Virus record (IMG/VR): IMGVR_UViG_3300026519_000045
Span: 1 to 32,680 of that record
DNA: 32,680 nt
Reading direction: 5' to 3' (one strand)
Source: a virus
Part shown: positions 6,398-14,016 of the stretch, one piece after another
How positions within the stretch are numbered: position 1 is the first letter of the stretch
How the letters are laid out: every line of letters starts with the position of its first letter
Translations under genes and position numbers: made by a program
The notes under the pieces: model-generated
What the model was told of the DNA's origin: nothing
What the model saw: the letters and a program-made list of their open reading frames with translations, nothing else
The model's database searches: none

Positions 6398-7018
6398 GTG
6401 ATCGTGGACAATGCGCAGCCAAGGGAGATCGCAGATCTCCCGTTCCGCCTTCGGTCAGGCCATGCCGCCCGGCCCCTGGCCCTGGCCACCATCCGGGTGG
6501 CCTGGGACGGGGACCTGCCGGCCCTGGCCCAGGTGTCGGTCTGGCGCCACGTCGTCCTGGGCGCGGATCGGTACCCGGTGGCCCGGCTGGTGGACCTGCC
6601 GGAGACCGGGGCCATCGTCCCCACCCGGGAGCAGGCCCAGGCCCTGGCCCACGCGGCCATCGGCCTGGACATGGTGGCCCGGGTGGACCCGGCCACCGGT
6701 GGTCTTGCGGAGGTCCGGGTCCACCACAGCCCGGACCTACGGGATGTCCTGGCCTGGACGGACCCTGGACAGGGCATCGAGTACCAGGGCCTGCCCCTGG
6801 CCCACATCCCCACCCAGTGGCGGGCCATGATGGTGGTACCCCGCCACTGGGGCCGGGAGCAGATCCAGGCCGCGGCCCGGGCCACCGCGGCCATCACGTC
6901 CTACATGGCCAGCATGGCCAGGGCGCTCACCTATGCGCACCTGGTCGAGGATGGCCTCCCGATCCATGACCTCCTGGAGGAGGCGGTCAGGGAGGCGGAG
7001 CAGGCCCAGGCGCCATGA
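6398..7018 (+). CDS. Unknown phage protein upstream of the primase
   Basis: 206 residues from GTG 6398, chosen because AGGAGGTGACACC sits at the standard distance; the ATG at 6359 lies inside the terminator. The protein is mixed alpha/beta with an alanine-rich helical C-terminus that ends acidic (HDLLEEAVREAEQAQAP). I see no catalytic motif and no membrane segment. Its last four bases overlap the primase start (ATGA), so the two are coupled and may act together in replication. No promoter is seen between the terminator and this gene, so it depends on readthrough or on an unseen promoter. Function unknown. Confidence 0.65.
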   Translation: MIVDNAQPREIADLPFRLRSGHAARPLALATIRVAWDGDLPALAQVSVWRHVVLGADRYPVARLVDLPETGAIVPTREQAQALAHAAIGLDMVARVDPATGGLAEVRVHHSPDLRDVLAWTDPGQGIEYQGLPLAHIPTQWRAMMVVPRHWGREQIQAAARATAAITSYMASMARALTYAHLVEDGLPIHDLLEEAVREAEQAQAP

Positions 7019-8082
7019 CCGACTGGGCCCATGCCTACGAGCACCTCATCGGGCCCCCGGCCCGCGGTCCCCACGGCCGCTGGCTGGGGGCCTGGCTGTG
7101 TCCGCTGCACCCGGACAGTGACCCATCGTTCCTGGTGGACCGGGACGGGGTCCACCACTGTTTCGGGTGCGGCGCCCATGGCACCATCCAGGACCTGGCC
7201 CGGGCCCTGGGTAGGGAGCCGGTCCAAACGCCTGGGCTCTCCCCACGGGGACACCGTGAGCATCGGCCCCGGCGTCGGGTCCCTGCCACCCTCCAGTCCC
7301 GGATGGAGGAGGCAGTCCGACGGGGCCTGGCCCACCCGTCCCGGCTCCGGGCCTGGGCCACCAGGGGCGTGGCCCCGGAGACGGCCAACCGGTGGGAGCT
7401 GGGCCTGGGCCGGCTGCCCGGAGGCAGGCACGTCCGCCTGCTGGTGCCCGTGGTGGAGGGCGGCCGACTCCGGACCATCAAGGCCCGGGCCTGGGAGGAC
7501 GGAGACCGAGGGCCCAAATGGCTCTCGGTCAAGGGGGCACCAAGCGCCCTGTTCGGCGCGGACCACGCCCGGGCTACAGCCGACGGCTCCCAGGTCCTGG
7601 TGGTGGCGGAGGCTCCCCTGGACGCCATCCTGGCCATGCAGGCCAGGCCGGACGTTCTGGCGGTGGCCTCCGCGGCCGGCGCATCCGCGGACCACGGCCG
7701 CCTTGCCGACCTGGTCCGAGAGCTGGCACCCCGGATCGCCGGGGTGCTGGTGGCCTACGACAACGACCTGGCAGGATGCCCCAACCCCACCGCCCAGGTG
7801 GAGGGCCTCCTGCGCCTGGCGGAGCGCCGGGACCTGGAGGGCCTGGCTGCCTGGGCCGTTGAGCACGCGTGGGCCACGGACCTCCTGGACCGGTACGACC
7901 AGGTCAGGGAGACCCATGGCTGGCCCCGCATCCCCCAACCCCACGGATACCGCCTGGCCCAGCGCATGGCCAGGGCCCTGGCAGGGACCGTCGTCCCGGT
8001 CCACACCATGGCCTGGCCCGAGGACAGGCCCTACGGCTGGGACCTGGCGGACGAGGTCACAGCCAACAAAATTGACCGTTGA
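7015..8082 (+). CDS. DNA primase with CHC2-type zinc finger and TOPRIM domain
   Basis: 355 residues. The N-terminal zinc ribbon is C29-x2-H32 ... C49-x2-C52 (CPLH and CFGC), the CHC2 type found in DnaG-like primases. The TOPRIM core follows: VVAEAPLDA with catalytic E199, and VAYDND with D249 and D251. It is shorter than host DnaG (about 600 aa) and lacks a clear DnaB-binding helicase-interaction domain, which is usual for phage primases. It would make RNA primers for phage DNA replication. It overlaps the preceding gene by 4 bases. Its TGA stop is embedded in the -35 box of the next promoter. Confidence 0.85.
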   Translation: MTDWAHAYEHLIGPPARGPHGRWLGAWLCPLHPDSDPSFLVDRDGVHHCFGCGAHGTIQDLARALGREPVQTPGLSPRGHREHRPRRRVPATLQSRMEEAVRRGLAHPSRLRAWATRGVAPETANRWELGLGRLPGGRHVRLLVPVVEGGRLRTIKARAWEDGDRGPKWLSVKGAPSALFGADHARATADGSQVLVVAEAPLDAILAMQARPDVLAVASAAGASADHGRLADLVRELAPRIAGVLVAYDNDLAGCPNPTAQVEGLLRLAERRDLEGLAAWAVEHAWATDLLDRYDQVRETHGWPRIPQPHGYRLAQRMARALAGTVVPVHTMAWPEDRPYGWDLADEVTANKIDR

Positions 8083-8119
8083 CATATCGCCGGCAACATG
8101 CTAATATGATTTTGTCGGC
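8062..8119 (+). promoter_or_regulatory. Promoter bracketed by an inverted repeat
   Basis: TTGACA (8079-8084), 17-base spacer, TAATAT (8102-8107). GCCAACAAAAT (8062-8072) and ATTTTGTCGGC (8109-8119) form an inverted repeat with 10 of 11 matches that brackets the whole promoter, so a dimeric regulator could loop or occlude it. The right arm runs into CGGCAAAT, related to the CGGCAAAC box of the AcrIII-1 promoter. The -35 box contains the primase stop codon. Confidence 0.8.
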
Positions 8120-8149
8120 AAATACAATTAAGTACATGGAGGTGACACC

Positions 8150-8428
8150 ATGGCCCAGATCACTGAGATCAAGATATCTTACACGCGCAGGGTCACCCTG
8201 CCGCGGTATGAGCACGCGGTGGCGACGGTGACCCTGGGTGCCCTCCTGGACGAGGGGGAGGACGTCCAGGAGGCGATTGATGGCCTGTTCGCCCTGGCCA
8301 CCCAGGGCGTCCGGGCCAAACTCCTCCCCCTGGTGAGCCACACCCACTCCCGGGTGGAGGAGGGTGTGGAGGTCCAGGTCAATGGCCGGCCCTACACCGG
8401 GGGGCCTGCCGTTGAGGCGGATACGTGA
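8150..8428 (+). CDS. Small conserved-type phage protein of unknown function
   Basis: 92 residues, ATG after TGGAGGTGACACC. The sequence opens ITEIKISYTRRVTLPRYEHA and continues with DEGEDVQEAIDGLFALA. From memory this resembles small phage proteins in replication modules with the pattern of beta strands followed by an acidic EDxxEAI helix, but I cannot name a family securely. It is the first gene after the operator-flanked promoter at 8079, between the primase and the RDF-like gene. A single-strand DNA binding or replication accessory role is possible. No catalytic motif. Confidence 0.65.
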   Translation: MAQITEIKISYTRRVTLPRYEHAVATVTLGALLDEGEDVQEAIDGLFALATQGVRAKLLPLVSHTHSRVEEGVEVQVNGRPYTGGPAVEADT

Positions 8429-8432
8429 TGCC

Positions 8433-8486
8433 GCAGGGCCCATCCGGCTGCCATCCCTCGAGCGGCCGGGTGGGCCCTGCTGTGTT
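8433..8486 (+). terminator. Hairpin terminator or attenuator
   Basis: GCAGGGCCCA (8433-8442) pairs perfectly with TGGGCCCTGC (8471-8480), extended inward by CCGGC/GCCGG, then TGTGTTTGCC. It starts five bases after the 92-aa gene stop. The T tract is weak, so it may attenuate and not fully stop transcription into the following genes, which have no other promoter. Confidence 0.55.
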
Positions 8487-8502
8487 TGCCAGGAGGTGCG
8501 CC

Positions 8503-8559
8503 ATGGATCGTCATCCAGTCTCAGTGCGCCCACGTCCGGTGTGGACGTGGAGCATCTAG
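8503..8559 (+). CDS. Possible 18-codon small peptide or leader ORF
   Basis: ATG 8503 follows AGGAGGTGCGCC at ideal spacing and opens an 18-residue frame, MDRHPVSVRPRPVWTWSI, ending TAG 8557-8559, 18 bases before the next gene. The ribosome site is as good as those of the real genes here. Rich in Arg, Pro and Trp, it could be a leader peptide that regulates the gene below, or a chance frame. No homology can be judged at this size. Confidence 0.3.
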   Translation: MDRHPVSVRPRPVWTWSI

Positions 8560-8577
8560 CCACCGGGAGGTGATACC

Positions 8578-9672
8578 ATGATTCCACGACTTCAGAGCAC
8601 CCAGGCGGGCATCGGACTCCCCCGCCTGGGGCGGATCGCAAAGGGGGCCAAAGATGACAGGGACCGGCCGGTGGACCTGGACCATTTCCGCTTTGTCCCC
8701 GATGTCCAGGGTGATGAGGCGGAGGAGGTCCTGGAGACCCTGCGCCGGGTCTACGGGGATCGGCCCACGGTGATCCGGGCCATCCTGCCCCACGTGGACC
8801 CGGACGTGGTGTTTGAGGCCTGGTGCGAGGAGTGGGGCGCCGGCGGGCTCAAACACCGGTGCGACGGGGATAACGTGGTGCTGTACTACGACGCCAAAGC
8901 CCAGGTGTACGTGCAGCCCGCGTCCCCCATGCCATGCCCTGGGGGATGCCGGCCGGTGGGGAGGCTACACCTGATCATACCGGAGCTAAACCGGCTGGCC
9001 ACATGGACCCTCACCACATCCAGCGTCAACGACATCATCCACATCAGCCGCACCCTCCGCCATGCCGCCCAGGCCCTGGAGGGGATCGGCGGCCTGCCCC
9101 GGGTTGTGTTCCAGGTGCGCCGGGTCCCCCGCCCGGTGTACTATACGAACAAGCGGGGCCAGCGGGTGCGGCGAATGTCCCACCTGGTCCAGGTGGAGAT
9201 CGATCCGGTCTCCGTGGCCCGGGCCATGACGGCCCTGGCTGGCCAGGAGACGGTGGCTGCCCTGTACGGTGCGGCGTCTCCGCAGGCCCTGGTGGACACC
9301 GGAGCCGGTCCGGATGCCCTGGACATCCCGGCCCCGGAGGTGGAGGTGGATGTCAAAGATCAGAGCGACGACCAGGACGAGCCGCCCTGGGACCGGCTCA
9401 TCGAGCACGTGGAGGCCCTGGCCCAGATGGCCGCGGACGCCCACGCCATGGGGGCGGATCGGGTGGACATCACTGTGCCCACCCGGGACCTGGCGTGGAG
9501 CGTGGCCACCGCCATGGTCCGATCCAGCGAGGCGGACCTGGTGGACGCCATCAGGCGGGCCCTGGGGCGTCCTCTCCAGGGCTACGATGCCGGGGGCCGT
9601 CCGGCCGCCCGCCTGGAGGCCATCCGCCATGCCCTCCGGGACCTGGCGGCCACGCCGCCGCAGGAGGATTAG
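8578..9672 (+). CDS. Gp3-like / recombination directionality factor-like protein
   Basis: 364 residues, ATG after GGGAGGTGATACC. The start MIPRLQSTQAGIGLPRLGRI, then LDHFRF, VYGDRPTVIRAILPH, a cysteine-bearing region around PCPGGC, and GRLHLIIPEL matches my recollection of the actinophage Gp3-like family (often annotated as hydrolase or metal-binding protein). That family includes the phiC31 recombination directionality factor that flips serine integrases toward excision. An acidic linker near residues 250-280 separates a helical C-terminal extension. If right, it implies a serine integrase outside this window. Many members of the family occur in phages without a proven RDF role, so the function is tentative. 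Confidence 0.55.
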   Translation: MIPRLQSTQAGIGLPRLGRIAKGAKDDRDRPVDLDHFRFVPDVQGDEAEEVLETLRRVYGDRPTVIRAILPHVDPDVVFEAWCEEWGAGGLKHRCDGDNVVLYYDAKAQVYVQPASPMPCPGGCRPVGRLHLIIPELNRLATWTLTTSSVNDIIHISRTLRHAAQALEGIGGLPRVVFQVRRVPRPVYYTNKRGQRVRRMSHLVQVEIDPVSVARAMTALAGQETVAALYGAASPQALVDTGAGPDALDIPAPEVEVDVKDQSDDQDEPPWDRLIEHVEALAQMAADAHAMGADRVDITVPTRDLAWSVATAMVRSSEADLVDAIRRALGRPLQGYDAGGRPAARLEAIRHALRDLAATPPQED

Positions 9673-9675
9673 GCC

Positions 9676-10143
9676 ATGCTGATCCGCAGGACAGATCATA
9701 TGTGGATCTGCCCCCCGGACCCGGTGCCAGAGGAGCTGGCCCACCGGGCTGTGTTCCTGGCCGGCACGTGCCAGGACAACCCGGTGAGCTGGCGGCTCCA
9801 CGTGGCCACTGCCCTGGACCGGGTCCCGGTGGTGCTGGTTGACCCATGCCGCCAGGACTACCACCCTCTCCGGGCCACCGCGTGGGAGCGCCGGGCCATT
9901 CGGGATGCGGCCATGCTGATCCTGTGGGCCCCAGCCGATGGGCCGGGGCCCACAGCGGCCTACGAGGTGGCCCTGGCGGTGGAGGCCCGCAAACCCACCG
10001 TTGTCATCGGGCCGCCGGATGGATTCGCCCTGGTGGTCCTGGCCCATGCCAGGGCCCTGGGCATTGACGATCGGGTGGTGCAGATGGACACCACCCGGGG
10101 GCTGGCGGAGCAGGTCCGCCGGCTCATCCACCTGGAACGATGA
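9676..10143 (+). CDS. Nucleoside 2-deoxyribosyltransferase-like protein
   Basis: 155 residues, ATG 3 bases after the preceding stop, with AGGAGG at 9661-9666. Features of the nucleoside 2-deoxyribosyltransferase-like (Nuc_deoxyrib_tr_2 type) family are visible: FLAGTC (27-32), SWR (38-40), DPCRQDY (56-62), AWERRAI (69-75), ILWAP (82-86), AAYEVALAVE (94-103) with probable catalytic E97, and the closing VVIGPPDGFAL. Such enzymes exchange or remove bases from deoxynucleosides, so it could salvage nucleotides or alter the nucleotide pool. The fold is shared with TIR-type NAD+ glycohydrolases, so action on NAD-like molecules cannot be excluded. Confidence 0.65.
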   Translation: MLIRRTDHMWICPPDPVPEELAHRAVFLAGTCQDNPVSWRLHVATALDRVPVVLVDPCRQDYHPLRATAWERRAIRDAAMLILWAPADGPGPTAAYEVALAVEARKPTVVIGPPDGFALVVLAHARALGIDDRVVQMDTTRGLAEQVRRLIHLER

Positions 10144-10157
10144 GAGGAGGTGACGCC

Positions 10158-10874
10158 ATGACGACACGACAGCCGATACCGCCCAGAGCACCCATCCCCA
10201 TCACGCCAAAGGCCAGGGCCATAGTCCGGCACACCCTCCGACGGTGGCGGTGGGGTGTGCTGCTGGGCCTGCGCCTGATGGTGCATGACCAGATGGACAC
10301 CACGTGGATCGGCGCCAGCGGGATCCACGTGGTGGACCTGGAGGCCATGGGCCTGGCCCAGGAGCTGCCCACTCCGGTTCCCATGGCATTGGGGATAGAG
10401 CGGGCCGGGAGGCCCGCGATGGCCGATGCCATCCGCGAGCTGGCCCCATGGCTGCCGGCGGACTACGTCCGCTGGCATATGCACAAGGCCCGCCGGATAG
10501 GTTGGTTCTGGTCTCGCATGTTCGAGATGGAAGACCGAGTCCTCCATGTCTACCTGGCTCCATACGGTGCCAGGCCAGGGGGCGGGGCCTGGGACATCCC
10601 AGAGGGTACCTGGTGGCTGGATCCCAGGTATCTCATGTGGGCCCGAGAGCACTACGGCCGGCCCGTCTATGGCCTGGCCATGGCCCTCATCGCAGAGCAT
10701 GGTCCGGAGATCGCCACGGTGGACCTGGAGGCCTGGCTGGGCTACAACGTGAGCCAGGTCTACCGGATCATGCGGATCCTGCGTGATGATGGTCACATCG
10801 AAATAAACAACTCGGGTGCAAAAGGCATTCGCATTTACAATATAAAGACTTTGGATTTGATGATCAGGAGGTGA
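10158..10874 (+). CDS. Double winged-helix-like protein, paralogue 1
   Basis: 238 residues, ATG after GAGGAGGTGACGCC; an upstream ATG at 10140 lacks a ribosome site. It is one of three paralogues in the next 3 kb. Shared landmarks: an N-terminal PIPITPKA then a Trp-rich helix (RWRWGVLLGLRLM); a middle helical block; WWLDPRYLMWAREHYGRP; and a C-terminal winged-helix-like end, VDLEAWLGYNVSQVYRIMRI followed by LRDDGHIEI. The last 80 bases fall sharply in GC, unlike the rest of the gene. DNA binding is likely from the C-terminal domain, but targets are unknown. Transcriptional control of the operator-bearing promoters in this genome is one possibility. Confidence 0.65.
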   Translation: MTTRQPIPPRAPIPITPKARAIVRHTLRRWRWGVLLGLRLMVHDQMDTTWIGASGIHVVDLEAMGLAQELPTPVPMALGIERAGRPAMADAIRELAPWLPADYVRWHMHKARRIGWFWSRMFEMEDRVLHVYLAPYGARPGGGAWDIPEGTWWLDPRYLMWAREHYGRPVYGLAMALIAEHGPEIATVDLEAWLGYNVSQVYRIMRILRDDGHIEINNSGAKGIRIYNIKTLDLMIRR

Positions 10875-10877
10875 CAT

Positions 10878-11687
10878 ATGTCCAACATTTTGCCCAATGC
10901 GATCAGAGGGCACTTGCCGCCACCCATCCCCAGCATGGGGGAGGTGGACCGGCGAGGTCCCATCTACGTGCCCGAGTCCATCGTCAGGACGGTCCTGCAG
11001 GGGACCATCCGGTGGGGGTGGCGGACGATGCTGTCCCTGGCCATGACATCGCCGCCGGACGCAGGGCCGGCGGACATGTTGCCAACTGTCCACCGGTCAA
11101 TGGTGAGCCGGCCCGGCCTGCATCTGGTATCAGCGGATGCGGTGGACATGGACACAGGGCCCAATCTGGCCGTGTGGGTCCACACGGCATCCCGCGGGGA
11201 GCGGGGGCGGATCTGGGATGACGTGATCCGGTACCTGGCCCCGTGGTACCGGCCTGGCCTGGATGTCCAGGCCATCTACGAGCAGGTGCGCCACTTGCGC
11301 CGGCTCAACCTGGTCGGTATTGTCCGGCTCCACCACGGCCAACTGGTCCACCAGATCCTGGTGTCCCAGATCGACATGCGGGACGACGGATACTGGATCT
11401 GGCCCGGTTACCTGGTCTGGGCCATGCGGCGGTTCCGCCGGCCCCAGCCGGCCCTGGTGCTGGCGGCCATCGACGGCCTTTACAAGGCCGGCGGGGCCCA
11501 CACCACTGGCTGGGGCCAGGTGGACCCAGTGGACCTGGCCGGTGCCCTGGGCATCGGCCGGGAGTACGCGGACATGTTGATCAGCCGTCTGGCCGGCTCC
11601 GGCGCCATCCAGGTCCGCCGCGGTCCGGCCGGACGGAAATCCGTGCGGATTGCGTGGGATAGGATCATTTACCAGTGCCCCCTGTAG
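10878..11687 (+). CDS. Double winged-helix-like protein, paralogue 2
   Basis: 269 residues, ATG 10878 after CAGGAGGTGACAT, 3 bases after paralogue 1. Shared landmarks: PIYVPESI, then IRWGWRTMLSLAM; a middle block YEQVRHLRRLNLVGIVRLHH; WIWPGYLVWAMRRFRRPQ; and the winged-helix-like end VDPVDLAGALGIGREYADML with ISRLAGSGAIQVRR. The similarity to paralogues 1 and 3 covers the full length at low identity, so the duplication is old or fast-evolving. Basic residues cluster in the C-terminus (RRGPAGRKSVRI), as expected for DNA contact. No membrane segment or enzyme motif. Confidence 0.65.
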   Translation: MSNILPNAIRGHLPPPIPSMGEVDRRGPIYVPESIVRTVLQGTIRWGWRTMLSLAMTSPPDAGPADMLPTVHRSMVSRPGLHLVSADAVDMDTGPNLAVWVHTASRGERGRIWDDVIRYLAPWYRPGLDVQAIYEQVRHLRRLNLVGIVRLHHGQLVHQILVSQIDMRDDGYWIWPGYLVWAMRRFRRPQPALVLAAIDGLYKAGGAHTTGWGQVDPVDLAGALGIGREYADMLISRLAGSGAIQVRRGPAGRKSVRIAWDRIIYQCPL

Positions 11688-11702
11688 GAGAGGAGGTGAG
11701 CC

Positions 11703-12311
11703 ATGACAACCTGGGATCGTGTTGCGAACGAAATGATCCGGTCCATCGAGACCGGGCAGCAGATGAGGCAGGTGGGGCCGGCTGGCCACTGGGTGGTGGC
11801 CAGCCATGGCCGGGCCTGGGCTGTGGCCAAGCCGGCCACCCTGGCCCGGCGATGGGCCCGATGGCTCCTGACAGTGCTGTTGAGCCTGGCCCTGGTGGTG
11901 GCGGTGCTGCCGGCCAGGGCCCAGGCCGCCCCGGCTCCCCATGGGGGGGTCGGCCTGTACGACGGGTGCGGTGAGTTCGACCACCACCGCCCGACCCGCT
12001 GGCTCTACCAGGCCATACGCAACCCGACGAAATCCTGGTACAACCCGGACACCCAGGATGCGATCATCGCCTACTGGGCGGCCAAGTGCGCCAGGTGGTT
12101 GATTGTTATATTTAGGGACGGCCAGTTCCGGACACATTTCTGGGCGTCCTGGCGGTACATCATCCGCCAGGTGGCCAGGGGTGCCATGCAGCGGGTCAGC
12201 GGCGCGGCCGTGGCCGCTGCGGTTCGATTCCGGGCCACCATCATCCTGCTGGTCCAGCCCTGCCAGGGATGGATCCAGTACGGCAGGTGTATGTACGTGG
12301 AGCTCAATTGA
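11703..12311 (+). CDS. Membrane-anchored or secreted cysteine-containing protein
   Basis: 202 residues, ATG after GAGAGGAGGTGAGCC. A hydrophobic helix (WLLTVLLSLALVVAVL, about residues 54-69) is preceded by RRWAR and followed by PARAQAAPAP, which looks like a signal peptidase site (AQA). That makes the helix a late signal peptide or an internal anchor after a 50-residue cytoplasmic segment. The predicted outside part has four cysteines (DGCG, AKCAR, PCQG, GRCM), which could form disulfides, and a second hydrophobic stretch near the end. It lies inside the winged-helix paralogue cluster. A role at the envelope such as superinfection exclusion is conceivable; I recognise no family. Confidence 0.6.
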   Translation: MTTWDRVANEMIRSIETGQQMRQVGPAGHWVVASHGRAWAVAKPATLARRWARWLLTVLLSLALVVAVLPARAQAAPAPHGGVGLYDGCGEFDHHRPTRWLYQAIRNPTKSWYNPDTQDAIIAYWAAKCARWLIVIFRDGQFRTHFWASWRYIIRQVARGAMQRVSGAAVAAAVRFRATIILLVQPCQGWIQYGRCMYVELN

Positions 12312-12331
12312 CACGGCGAGGAGGTGACACC

Positions 12332-13129
12332 GTGATGCCACTGACCATAAGGGGGTACGTGCCCCCGTACCTGGACTGGAAATATGACAGGCTGCCTGGC
12401 CCGATACCAGTACATCCCAACATGGTGTTGGGCCGAGGCCACTGGTCCTGGCCGCTGATCCTGGCCCTGCGAATGGTGTACCACGAGATGATCCCCCGGT
12501 ACATGCGGATGTCGGGCCCACTGGGACGGGAGCTCCTGTCCGACAACCCGGCGTCCTATGCCGTGGTGCCGGTGGACATCCGTGATGGCCTGGGGGACGA
12601 CACCCTGGCCCAGGTGGCCGAGCGGGCCGGGGTGTCGGTGGCGTTCGCCCGCCGGTCCCTGTACCCGCGGATGGGGCGGGTCCAGGGGCTGGTCTCCACG
12701 GGCCTGGTCCCATGGGCCCAGGACACATACCGGCTGGCCAAGCAGCTTGGGTACGCCATCGGCAGGGGATGGCTGCATTACAGCCGGATCCGTGCGGCCG
12801 ATGGCACGTACCTGCACGTGTACGTGCCCACCCTACAAGTGGACCTGGAGACGGCCTACTATATCCGGCCGTCCTATCTCGTCTGGGCCGCCCGGGTAGG
12901 TGGCCGGCCTACCCATGCGGTGTTGTTGTCCGTGCTGGCCAGGCTGGGAGTCAACGGCAACGAGGTCAGCATGGACGACGTTGAGGCCGCCATGGGCATG
13001 GAGCGGCCATCCACGTACATGGCCCTGCGGGAGCTGGAAGCTATGGGAGCGGTCTATGTGGAGCGTGTGGCCCCCAGGCACATACGGGCCATCATGCGTG
13101 GGGATGAGATACAGAGGCAGATGGTATGA
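12332..13129 (+). CDS. Double winged-helix-like protein, paralogue 3
   Basis: 265 residues from GTG 12332, chosen for its spacing to GAGGAGGTGACACC; the next codon is ATG (12335), which is also possible. Landmarks shared with the other two: PIPVHPNM, then HWSWPLILALRMVYHEM; a middle helix-turn-helix that is clearest here (LAQVAERAGVSVAFARRSL); YYIRPSYLVWAARVGGRP; and the winged-helix-like end VSMDDVEAAMGMERPSTYMA with LRELEAMGAVYVERV. The two helix-turn-helix blocks suggest DNA binding at two half-sites or as a dimer. The stop overlaps the next gene by four bases (ATGA). Confidence 0.65.
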   Translation: MMPLTIRGYVPPYLDWKYDRLPGPIPVHPNMVLGRGHWSWPLILALRMVYHEMIPRYMRMSGPLGRELLSDNPASYAVVPVDIRDGLGDDTLAQVAERAGVSVAFARRSLYPRMGRVQGLVSTGLVPWAQDTYRLAKQLGYAIGRGWLHYSRIRAADGTYLHVYVPTLQVDLETAYYIRPSYLVWAARVGGRPTHAVLLSVLARLGVNGNEVSMDDVEAAMGMERPSTYMALRELEAMGAVYVERVAPRHIRAIMRGDEIQRQMV

Positions 13130-14007
13130 GCGATCCACGGTTTGTCAACGCTCGTGAGTTTTTGGCTGACTCCTGGGGCCGGGTCATCGGCGTGATGTTG
13201 ACCGTCATCCCGGTCACCGGGGCCCGGTACGAGGTGGACCAGGTGCGCCTGATAGACGAGGTGGAGGCGGCAGGACGCCACGTGGTCCAGGTGGAGGTCC
13301 TTGACCGAGACGGGATGCGTGTCTGTGGCCACCGGGCCATCCTGGTCTGGCCCTGGCATCCCTGCGACATGGATCTGGTGGAGGGCCTGGACCAGGTCCG
13401 ATGGCCCCTGGCCCGGTGCAGCCCCTACGAGCTGCCCCTGGACCACATGTATGACCCCAGCATGGACCGCCAGGGCCCGGTGGCGGTCCAGGTGGTGGAC
13501 GAGGACGGCCGCCGGATATCCGACGTGGTGGCCGGCCTGGGTCTCCCATCGGGCCGCCACGTCTCATACGATATCGTTTACCGTGAGCGAAACCATGACG
13601 ATGCACCGGGTCACACGGGCCATGCAGGCAGGGACCTGGCTGGCCTGTCGGACCAGGAGATCGACCGCATCGCGGCCCGGGCGGCCGGGGAGGCCCAGGT
13701 CCTGGGGTATGCCGGCGTGATGATGGTGGCCCGGACCATCCTCAACCGCCTGGCCAGCCCCGACTACCCGGACGACCTGGGCCAGGTCCTCCGGGCTTAC
13801 TATGCCCCGGACGTGCCCCAGGTCCTGCCCTGGCACCGGGCCGCGGTCCAGGCTGCGATCCAGGACGACACCATGCCCCGGGACCTGGTATACGCCCTGT
13901 CCCGGGACGACCTGCGCACTCTCGGGGTCCACCCCGATCAGGCCGACATGGCCCTGGAGCAGGGCCCCTGGGGCCTGTACCTGTTCCGGAACTGGCCCCG
14001 GAACTAG
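13126..14007 (+). CDS. Possible SleB-like cell wall hydrolase with extra N-terminal domain
   Basis: 293 residues, ATG overlapping the previous stop. Residues about 180-293 resemble the SleB/Hydrolase_2 cell wall hydrolase fold: IAARAAGEAQVLGYAGVMMV with a candidate catalytic Glu (GEA), then ARTILNRLASPDYPDDLGQVL, where VILNRV-SP-FP is the family signature, and LPWHRAAVQAA. Residues 1-150 form a beta-rich domain (EVDQVRLIDEV...) not seen in standard members. No signal peptide, so it would need a holin. It may be a second lytic or a cortex/peptidoglycan-modifying enzyme alongside the endolysin at 609-2009. The assignment rests on local similarity only. Confidence 0.45.
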   Translation: MSDPRFVNAREFLADSWGRVIGVMLTVIPVTGARYEVDQVRLIDEVEAAGRHVVQVEVLDRDGMRVCGHRAILVWPWHPCDMDLVEGLDQVRWPLARCSPYELPLDHMYDPSMDRQGPVAVQVVDEDGRRISDVVAGLGLPSGRHVSYDIVYRERNHDDAPGHTGHAGRDLAGLSDQEIDRIAARAAGEAQVLGYAGVMMVARTILNRLASPDYPDDLGQVLRAYYAPDVPQVLPWHRAAVQAAIQDDTMPRDLVYALSRDDLRTLGVHPDQADMALEQGPWGLYLFRNWPRN

Positions 14008-14016
14008 GCATTTTTG

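Noticed and set aside
6931-8085. 384-codon minus-strand frame opposite the primase
   Set aside because: It is a shadow of a gene with clear zinc-finger and TOPRIM motifs; biased composition and no start signal.
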